DNA from: Comamonadaceae bacterium | GTDB taxonomy: Bacteria > Pseudomonadota > Gammaproteobacteria > Burkholderiales > Burkholderiaceae_C | Length of the DNA stretch: 11,395 nucleotides | Direction of reading: 5' to 3' | Assembly: GCA_947478935.1 (NCBI GenBank) | Contig: CANJXV010000053.1 | Location: 1 to 11,395, forward strand | Shown here: one piece after another, positions 6,164-11,395 of the stretch | Layout of the letters: each line of letters starts with the position of its first letter | Position numbering within the stretch: the first letter of the stretch is position 1 | Notes under the pieces: generated by a model | Databases searched by the model: none | Seen by the model: the letters and a program-made list of their open reading frames with translations, nothing else | Told to the model about the DNA's origin: nothing | Position numbers and translations under genes: made by a program

Positions 6164-8263
6164 TTAATTAAATGTCTTACCTTCGGCTGCCAGGCGCGCC
6201 AGCAAAGGCGCGGGCTTCCAGAAATTGGCATCGTCCAAGGGGTTTTGGGCAAAGCGGTGCATGGCTTGCACGACGTTGAACAGTCCCACTTCGTCGGCGT
6301 ACAACATAGGGCCGCCGCGGTAGGGAGGGAAGCCATAGCCAAAGATGTAGGCGATATCAATATCGCTGGCCTTGTTGGCAATGCCCTCTTCCAAAATATG
6401 CGCCGCTTCGTTGACCAGCGCGAACACCAGACGCTGCACGATTTCCTCGTCGCTGATTTTGCGCGGCGTAATGCCGTTAGCTGCGCGGTAGTCTTCGATC
6501 ATCTTGACCACTTCGGCGTTGGGTATCGCATCGCGTTTGCCGGGTTTGTAGTCGTACCAACCAGCGCCGGTTTTTTGACCAAAGCGACCTTTCTCGCACA
6601 AGAGGTCAGCGGTTTTGCTGTACTTCATAGTGGCGCGTTCTACCGCGCGGCGCTTGCGGATGGCCCATCCGATGTCGTTACCCGCCAGATCGCCCATGCG
6701 AAAGGGACCCATGGCCATGCCGAACTTCTCCATGGCTTTATCCACTTGCTCAGGGGTACAGCCTTCGTCCAGCAAAAAGCCACCCTGGCGGCCATATTGC
6801 TCGATCATGCGGTTGCCGATAAAGCCGTCGCACACTCCCGAGACCACCGCAGTTTTGCGGATTTTTTTGGCGGCCGCCATGGAGGTAGCCATCACGTCTT
6901 TAGCCGTTTTGGCGCCGCGCACCACTTCTAGAAGCTTCATCACGTTGGCCGGGCTAAAGAAATGCAGGCCGACTACGTCTTGCGGTCGCTGGGTGAATTC
7001 GGCGATCTTGTTGACATCCAAAGTGGAGGTGTTGGAGGCGAGAATGGCGCCAGGCTTCATCACGCGGTCCAACTCTTTGAACACTTTTTCTTTAACGCCG
7101 ATTTCCTCGAATACAGCTTCAATTGCCATGTCGGTACCGGTAAGTTCGTCATAGCTCAAGGTGGTGGACAAAAGCGCCATGCGCTGTTCGTATTTGTCTT
7201 GCTTGAGTTTGCCTTTTTTCACCTGGGCTTCGTAGTTGCCGCGAATCGTGGCCACACCCTTGTCCAGCGCTTCCTGCTTCATTTCCAGCATCTTGACGCT
7301 GATGCCGGCATTCATGAAGTTCATGGCGATACCGCCGCCCATGGTGCCTGCGCCGATGATGGCCACGCTCTTGATTTCGCGCGGTTGGACGCTGGAATCG
7401 ATATCTGGAATCTTCGAAGCTGCGCGCTCGCCCAGGAACAAATGGCGCAGGGCGCGGCTTTCAGAGGTCATCATCAGGTTAATGAAAATCTGGCGCTCGG
7501 TAGCCATACCCTCTTCAAACTTCTTGGTTGCTGCGGCCTCCACTGCTTCAATGCATTTAAGCGGGGCCGGATAGTTTTTGGACATAGCGCCCACCATATT
7601 GCGAGCGAACTGGAAATAGGCATCACCTAGGGGGTGCTTGCAAGGTAGGTCGCGCACCAGCGGCAGCGGGCGGGTGGCAGCTACCGAGCGGGCGAATGCC
7701 AAGGCTTCTTCGGCCAGGCTCTCGGCGGACTTAGACAATTTGTCGAATAGTTTTTGGCCCGGCAGCATCGCCAGCATTTCGCTCTTGATTGCCTCGCCCG
7801 AGACCACCATGTTCAGACCGGCTTCGACGCCCAGCACACGCGGCAGCCGCTGCGTACCGCCGGCGCCTGGCAGCAGGCCTAACTTGACTTCTGGCAATGC
7901 AATGCTGGCGCCCGGCGCTGCAATGCGGTAATGACAACCCAAGGCTAGCTCCAGGCCACCACCCATAGCGACCGAATGGATGGCCGCTATCACCGGTTTA
8001 GTGGATTTTTCTAAAAGCAAAATGACGCTGTTGAGGTTGGGCTCCATCATGGCCTTGGAGGAGCCAAATTCGCGGATATCGGCGCCGCCCGAAAAGGCTT
8101 TGCCCGCACCGGTGATGATGATGGCTTGCACCGCGGCATCGGCCTGGGCCTTGGCCATGCCGTCTGCGATCCCGATTCGGGTGGAATGCCCAAGCCCGTT
8201 GACCGGGGGGTTGTCGAGCGTGATAAGGGCGATATCGCCCTGAACCTGGTAATGCGCTGTCAT
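6164..8263 (-). CDS. fadB: FadB-like enoyl-CoA hydratase/3-hydroxyacyl-CoA dehydrogenase
   Basis: This 699-residue fusion catalyses hydration of trans-2-enoyl-CoA and then NAD-dependent oxidation of L-3-hydroxyacyl-CoA. The N-terminal crotonase domain (about 1-185) shows the oxyanion-hole region AFSGGADIREF (56-66) and two glutamates in the catalytic positions, E105 in MGGGLELALG and E125 in LPEVKLGLLPGAGG. A linker leads to the dehydrogenase domain with the Rossmann motif AIIGAGTMGGGIA (301-313), SNTSTL (410-415) and catalytic pair H434 (GLHFFSPANVMKLLEVV) and E446. The C-terminal helical domain includes FGYGFPPYRGGPM. Size agrees with FadB/FadJ. The ATG at 8263 has AAGGA 8 nt upstream. The frame stays open to 8431, but those 56 extra codons cross the operator region and overlap livF, so they are rejected. 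It is first in the beta-oxidation operon, behind the palindrome. Calling it FadB and not FadJ rests only on operon partnership with the thiolase. Confidence 0.93.
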   Translation of the reverse strand: MTAHYQVQGDIALITLDNPPVNGLGHSTRIGIADGMAKAQADAAVQAIIITGAGKAFSGGADIREFGSSKAMMEPNLNSVILLLEKSTKPVIAAIHSVAMGGGLELALGCHYRIAAPGASIALPEVKLGLLPGAGGTQRLPRVLGVEAGLNMVVSGEAIKSEMLAMLPGQKLFDKLSKSAESLAEEALAFARSVAATRPLPLVRDLPCKHPLGDAYFQFARNMVGAMSKNYPAPLKCIEAVEAAATKKFEEGMATERQIFINLMMTSESRALRHLFLGERAASKIPDIDSSVQPREIKSVAIIGAGTMGGGIAMNFMNAGISVKMLEMKQEALDKGVATIRGNYEAQVKKGKLKQDKYEQRMALLSTTLSYDELTGTDMAIEAVFEEIGVKEKVFKELDRVMKPGAILASNTSTLDVNKIAEFTQRPQDVVGLHFFSPANVMKLLEVVRGAKTAKDVMATSMAAAKKIRKTAVVSGVCDGFIGNRMIEQYGRQGGFLLDEGCTPEQVDKAMEKFGMAMGPFRMGDLAGNDIGWAIRKRRAVERATMKYSKTADLLCEKGRFGQKTGAGWYDYKPGKRDAIPNAEVVKMIEDYRAANGITPRKISDEEIVQRLVFALVNEAAHILEEGIANKASDIDIAYIFGYGFPPYRGGPMLYADEVGLFNVVQAMHRFAQNPLDDANFWKPAPLLARLAAEGKTFN

Positions 8264-8313
8264 GCTGGCTTTCCTTGTAAAGATGCGGCAGTGGGGAGAT
8301 GATGAGACAAAAT

Positions 8314-8327
8314 AGAACGACCGTTCT
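8314..8327. promoter_or_regulatory. Palindromic operator candidate AGAACGACCGTTCT
   Basis: The 14-bp inverted repeat has perfect 6-bp arms (AGAACG / CGTTCT) around a 2-bp centre. Dyad symmetry extends into flanking A/T bases to 8309-8332 with one extra mismatched pair. Size and symmetry suit a dimeric TetR-family regulator. TetR-type repressors such as FadP in beta-proteobacteria and PsrA in pseudomonads are known to control fatty acid degradation and to be released by acyl-CoA. Assigning this site to a FadP-like protein is inference, and no regulator gene lies in the window. By eye I saw no second copy elsewhere in the window. Confidence 0.65.
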
Positions 8328-8370
8328 TTTTTATAAATTGTAGGGCTTTTTACACTCGGGGCACTTATTT

Positions 8371-8388
8371 TTGTCCCAACTGAGACAA
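8371..8388. repeat. Imperfect dyad TTGTCCCAACTGAGACAA
   Basis: Seven of nine base pairs match in this 18-bp inverted repeat (arms TTGTC / GACAA). It lies 9 nt after the end of livF and about 44 nt upstream of the main palindrome. It is not followed by a T tract on either strand, so it does not look like a rho-independent terminator. It could be a second regulator site, or chance. Confidence 0.3.
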
Positions 8389-8396
8389 GGGATTGG

Positions 8397-9092
8397 TCAC
8401 ACCTCCAGCCACTCTTTGCGCACCGCCGCATGGGCTTGTAACGCAGCGGGAGTGCCCGAAAACACTACGCTGCCATGGCCCATAACCAGGCAGCGGTCGG
8501 AAATTTGCATCGCAATCGTCAGCTTTTGCTCGATCAACAAAACTGACAGTCCACGTGCACGCAAAGCTTGCAAAAAACCGGCGACCAGTTCCACGATCTT
8601 GGGCGCCAGCCCTTCGGTGGGTTCGTCGATGATGACCAGGTCCGGGTCGCCCATCAAGGTACGGCACAGAGTCAGCATTTGCTGCTCGCCGCCAGATAAG
8701 ACGCCGGCTTCCACATCCGCGCGTTCGCGCAGACGCGGAAACAAGGTGTACATATCCTCAAAGGTCCAACGCGGATTTCTGTGGCCGGATTTTTCGCCGA
8801 GCATCAGGTTTTGGTGCACCGTAAGACGCGGAAAAATATCGCGATTCTCGGGCACATAGCCAATACCAAGCTGGGCGATTTGGTAAGGTTTTTTACCCAG
8901 CACCTCGTGGCCATTCCATTGCACTGAGCCCTGCGCGTCGACCAGGCCCATGATGGCTTTGGCCGTGGTGGAGCGACCCGACCCATTGCGTCCCAGCAGC
9001 GCCAGAATTTCGCCATCACCTACTTGAAAATCCACGCCGTGCAGCACGTGGCTTTTGCCATAAAACGCGTTCAGGCCTTGTACGTGCAGCAT
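8397..9092 (-). CDS. livF: HAAT-type ABC transporter ATPase, LivF-like, with Arg in Walker A
   Basis: This 231-residue cytoplasmic ATPase of a branched-chain amino acid type importer pairs with LivG to drive transport through LivHM. Motifs in order are Walker A GRNGSGRST (34-42), the family-typical GYVPENRDIFPRLTV region after the Q-loop position (78-92), the signature LSGGEQQM (132-139), Walker B LVIIDEPTEGL with D156/E157, and IEQK where LivF proteins usually carry Gln in place of the H-loop His. The odd feature is R40 (codon CGC), where the invariant Walker A Lys should be. Everything else is intact. The ATG at 9092 has a G-rich ribosome site about 6 nt upstream and starts 2 nt after the livG stop. 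The substrate may not be leucine-type amino acids. This family also carries urea, amides and aromatic acids, and its position before a beta-oxidation operon hints at a carboxylate. Confidence 0.9.
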   Translation of the reverse strand: MLHVQGLNAFYGKSHVLHGVDFQVGDGEILALLGRNGSGRSTTAKAIMGLVDAQGSVQWNGHEVLGKKPYQIAQLGIGYVPENRDIFPRLTVHQNLMLGEKSGHRNPRWTFEDMYTLFPRLRERADVEAGVLSGGEQQMLTLCRTLMGDPDLVIIDEPTEGLAPKIVELVAGFLQALRARGLSVLLIEQKLTIAMQISDRCLVMGHGSVVFSGTPAALQAHAAVRKEWLEV

Positions 9093-9094
9093 GC

Positions 9095-9892
9095 TTATCC
9101 CCCCCGCTGCGCTGCGCCGGCCTGGGCATCGGCTACTGCGGAGCCCAAATAAGCCTCCTGCACGCGTGGGTCCGCGCGCACTGCCTTAGGCGTATCAAAG
9201 GCAATCACTTCGCCATACACCAGCACCGCAATTTTGTCGGCCAGACCAAAGACCACGCCCATATCATGCTCCACGGTAAGCAAAGTTTTGCCCTCGGTGG
9301 CCTCGCGGATCAGTGCCACAAAGTGGCTGGTTTCGCTGGCGCTCATACCGGCTGTGGGTTCGTCCAGCAAAATCACATTCGCACCGCCACCTATGGTGAT
9401 GCCCACTTCGAGAGCGCGCTGCTCGGCGTAGGTCAGGTCCATGGCCAGGACGTCGCGCTTACGGACCAGACCAATACGTTCCATCAGGGCCAGCGCGGCG
9501 GCATTGGCATCGCGCATATCGGCCAAAAAGCGCCAAAAACTATAGCCATAGCCCAGGCTCCAGAGGACGCTGCACCGCAGGTTTTCGAAGACGCTGAGCT
9601 TAGGAAAGATGTTGGTTATCTGAAAACTACGCGATAAGCCAAGGCGGTTAATCTCAAAAGGTTTTTTGCCTTGTATCGAATGTCCGTGCAACAAAATGTC
9701 ACCACTACTTAAGGACATACGCCCGCTGATCAGATTAAATAGCGTGGACTTGCCCGCGCCATTGGGGCCGATGATAGCCACGCGTTCGCCCGACTGAACC
9801 ACCAGATTGGTGCCGCGAATAATCTCCGTCTTGCCAAAGCTTTTGTGCACATCGTGCAATTGCAAAGCGGGCACCGGCTGAGAAATTGTCAT
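9095..9892 (-). CDS. livG: HAAT-type ABC transporter ATPase, LivG-like
   Basis: This 265-residue cytoplasmic ATPase is the partner of LivF. It has canonical Walker A GPNGAGKST (42-50, K48), Q-loop Q91 in SRSFQITNIFPKLSV, a signature region LTYAEQRALEV (153-163) that departs from LSGGQ as is usual in LivG, Walker B VILLDEPTAGM with D177/E178, and switch His H209 in TVEHDM. Length and motif spacing are normal for LivG. The ATG at 9892 overlaps the livM stop in an ATGA, a typical coupled junction. The frame stays open to 9976, but that extension lies wholly inside livM and has no family similarity, so it is rejected. Because LivG keeps all catalytic residues in Walker A and B, it could supply at least one competent ATP site in the heterodimer. 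Confidence 0.92.
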   Translation of the reverse strand: MTISQPVPALQLHDVHKSFGKTEIIRGTNLVVQSGERVAIIGPNGAGKSTLFNLISGRMSLSSGDILLHGHSIQGKKPFEINRLGLSRSFQITNIFPKLSVFENLRCSVLWSLGYGYSFWRFLADMRDANAAALALMERIGLVRKRDVLAMDLTYAEQRALEVGITIGGGANVILLDEPTAGMSASETSHFVALIREATEGKTLLTVEHDMGVVFGLADKIAVLVYGEVIAFDTPKAVRADPRVQEAYLGSAVADAQAGAAQRGG

Positions 9893-11178
9893 GGCGTGAC
9901 CGCGGCGCGCAAGCGCTCGTCCTCCATGCTTTGGTGCACCGCGTTCCATTGCAACGCAAAGCCGCGGCGCGACCATTCAAAACACAGCACCCCGGTAGCC
10001 ATATACACCAGCAAGCCAGACCAATGCGCGACCGATGAGGTATCCAAAGCCATGCCTAAAAACCGCAGCGCCGGACCCATAGCGGCATCCAACTGACGGT
10101 GATACACCATTTCCACCAGCGCGGAAAAGCCCAATGCACACATTGCGCCACTTAGGGCCAATAGACCGTAGGCCGGCAGTAATGCGCGAAGCTTGCCATG
10201 GCGGGCTACGCGCAGATTGAGCATGATCAGGCTGGCCAGTCCGCCCGGCGCATACATGACCATCAGCATAAACACAGCGCCCAAATACAGCAGCCAGGCC
10301 TTGGTCAATTCACTGAGCATGACAAAAGCCAGCACCATCAACACCGCGCCAAGGATAGGTCCAAAAAAGAAAGTGGCGCCACCTAAAAACGTAAATAGAA
10401 GGTAGGCACCGGACCGGGCCGCGCCCACGACCTCAGCATTGACAATCTCAAAATTCAATGCCCCTAGACCACCAGATATGCCAGCAAAAAAACCGGCGAT
10501 GATGAAAGCGGTGTAGCGTATACGCTGCGGGTTGTAGCCGATAAATTCCACTCTTTCAGGGTTGTCACGCACCGCGTTAAGCAGGCGGCCCAAGGGTGTT
10601 TGCGTGAAGGCGTACATCAGCACCACACAGACCAGGGTGTACACCGCTATCAAGTAATAGACCTGCACTGCTGGGCCATACGTAATGCCCAGCACAGGCG
10701 CACCGACTACGCGGTTACCGGAGACGCCGCCCTCGCCGCCGAAAAACTCGGGCACCATTAAGGACATCGCAAACACCAGCTCGGCAAGGCCCAGGGTAAT
10801 CATGGCAAAAGTGGTGCCAGATTTGCGCGTAGTCACGTATCCGAACAGCACTGCAAAGCCCATACCCGCTGCCCCACCCACCAGGGGCACGAGTGACACC
10901 GGCATTGCCGGGCTAGCGGCGCACCAGGCGTTAAGCGCATGAATGGCAACAAATGCGCCCAGACCGGTATAGACCGCATGGCCGAAACTGAGCATGCCGC
11001 CCTGCCCCAACAGCATGTTGTAGGACAAACAGGCGATGATGGCGATGCCCATCTGTGACAACATGGTGATGGACAAGCCGCTGTCAAAAATACGCGGCAT
11101 GGCAAGCATGACTAAAGCAAAGGCCAGCCACAGCCAGACCGAACCCCAACGCGCACCGGTGTAGCTTGCGGCGCTCAT
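9889..11178 (-). CDS. livM: HAAT-type ABC transporter permease, LivM-like, with C-terminal extension
   Basis: This 429-residue inner-membrane permease forms the translocation path with LivH. Many hydrophobic helices are seen, with family landmarks YNMLLGQGGMLSFGHAVYTG (53-72), the TTRKSGTTFAMITLG segment (116-130), and the cytoplasmic loop GRLLNAVRDNPERVEFIGYN (197-216) that contacts the ATPases. The usual LivM core ends near YAPGGLASLI (309-318). About 110 further residues follow, with two more hydrophobic stretches (about 333-356 and 386-402) and a charged tail. The ATG at 11178 overlaps the livH stop as ATGA and has GGAG 9 nt upstream. The frame is intact, so the extension is not a sequencing frameshift artefact at a visible junction. 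Substrate is unknown. Comparison with other Burkholderiales homologues would show whether the extension is common. Confidence 0.9.
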   Translation of the reverse strand: MSAASYTGARWGSVWLWLAFALVMLAMPRIFDSGLSITMLSQMGIAIIACLSYNMLLGQGGMLSFGHAVYTGLGAFVAIHALNAWCAASPAMPVSLVPLVGGAAGMGFAVLFGYVTTRKSGTTFAMITLGLAELVFAMSLMVPEFFGGEGGVSGNRVVGAPVLGITYGPAVQVYYLIAVYTLVCVVLMYAFTQTPLGRLLNAVRDNPERVEFIGYNPQRIRYTAFIIAGFFAGISGGLGALNFEIVNAEVVGAARSGAYLLFTFLGGATFFFGPILGAVLMVLAFVMLSELTKAWLLYLGAVFMLMVMYAPGGLASLIMLNLRVARHGKLRALLPAYGLLALSGAMCALGFSALVEMVYHRQLDAAMGPALRFLGMALDTSSVAHWSGLLVYMATGVLCFEWSRRGFALQWNAVHQSMEDERLRAAVTP

Positions 11179-11395
11179 CCGTCACGGCTCCCCAAAAGGC
11201 CACGGGGGCGGAAAATCAAAATCAAGACCAGCAACAAATAAGGCAATATCGGCGCAACCTGCGCAATCGTCAGCCGCGCCAGCGTAGTGCCCTGCCAGGA
11301 CGGCGCCATGGCCATGCCGATAGAGGCCAGCACGCTACCCACCGAGTAATCCAGCGACACAGCAAAAGTTTGGACGATGCCAATCAACAGCGACG
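11175..11395 (-). CDS. livH: HAAT-type ABC transporter permease, LivH-like, C-terminal end (5' end cut by window edge)
   Basis: Only the last 72 or so residues are present, and the frame is open to the right edge. The hydrophobic segments, the LLIGIVQTFAVSLDYSVGS stretch and the tail APILPYLLLVLILIFRPRGL closely fit the end of LivH permeases, where a final helix is followed by FRPRGLxGxRD. A TTG at 11387 could be misread as a start, but there is no reason to begin there because upstream codons (Ser, Leu) continue the family pattern. LivH would be the second membrane subunit next to LivM. The gene overlaps livM by 4 nt. The rest of the gene, and perhaps the binding protein gene, would lie to the right. 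Confidence 0.88.
   Translation of the reverse strand, partial: SLLIGIVQTFAVSLDYSVGSVLASIGMAMAPSWQGTTLARLTIAQVAPILPYLLLVLILIFRPRGLLGSRDG

Larger units (their letters stand above)
8264..8396 (-). promoter_or_regulatory. Promoter/operator region of the beta-oxidation operon
   Basis: This is a 133-nt gap between livF and the fadB-like gene. On the minus strand it contains two -10-like hexamers, TACAAT (8342-8337) and TATAAA (8335-8330), followed at once by the AGAACG-AC-CGTTCT palindrome. A clean -35 hexamer is not visible at 16-18 nt, so the promoter may be weak or activator-assisted. Either -10 would put transcription initiation within or just before the palindrome, the position expected for a repressor that blocks RNA polymerase. 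There is no rho-independent terminator for livF here, so read-through from the transporter genes remains possible. Confidence 0.5.

Noticed and set aside
8264..8431. 56-residue N-terminal extension of the FadB-like protein.
   Set aside because: It would run through the operator and promoter region and overlap livF. The ATG at 8263 has a good ribosome site and gives the normal crotonase N-terminus.
9893..9976. 28-residue N-terminal extension of LivG.
   Set aside because: It lies entirely inside livM, whereas the ATG at 9892 forms an ATGA overlap and gives the family-typical N-terminus.
1..11395. Mobile elements, CRISPR arrays, tRNA or rRNA genes.
   Set aside because: No transposase-like protein, spaced direct repeats or RNA gene features were seen. 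The gene order looks like stable core metabolism.

Overview
The window looks like a chromosomal segment of a beta-proteobacterium, most likely Burkholderiales and close to Comamonadaceae such as Rhodoferax or Polaromonas. This rests on moderately high GC, the style of the proteins, and a LivHMGF-type transporter beside a beta-oxidation cluster. The taxonomic call comes from general familiarity, not a search. All eleven genes I can support lie on the minus strand, so transcription runs from the right edge to the left edge.

Right block (about 11395 down to 8397): a branched-chain amino acid type (HAAT family) ABC importer. It has the 3' end of livH, then livM, livG and livF. Junctions are very tight: two 4-nt ATGA overlaps and one 2-nt gap. 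The periplasmic binding protein is not in the window and may lie beyond the right edge. The LivF-like ATPase has Arg where the Walker A Lys is expected, while LivG has the normal Lys.

Control region (8264-8396): this 133-nt gap holds a near-perfect palindrome, AGAACGACCGTTCT, just downstream of AT-rich -10-like hexamers. A weaker second dyad lies further upstream. It is the best candidate regulatory site here and probably a TetR-type operator for the catabolic genes.

Middle block (8263 down to 2886): a fatty-acid beta-oxidation operon. It encodes a FadB-type enoyl-CoA hydratase/3-hydroxyacyl-CoA dehydrogenase, a thiolase, a long acyl-CoA dehydrogenase of the DmdC/FadE5 type, and a 75-residue two-helix membrane protein of unknown role joined to the dehydrogenase by a TAATG stop-start overlap. 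The three enzymes supply all four chemical steps of the spiral. No acyl-CoA ligase or electron-transfer flavoprotein gene is present.

Left block (2754 down to 1): after a 131-nt gap come an SDR oxidoreductase, a PaaI-like hotdog thioesterase and a CurA-like NADPH-dependent MDR reductase, all tightly packed. After 40 nt comes the N-terminal part of a membrane fatty acid desaturase cut by the left edge. The block has a lipid or acyl-CoA theme, but exact substrates cannot be read from sequence.

Overall this is a well-ordered metabolic region. I found no mobile element, CRISPR array, RNA gene or clearly new defence or biosynthetic system. The items most worth a second look are the palindrome before fadB, the Walker A substitution in LivF, the small membrane protein and the C-terminal extension of LivM.
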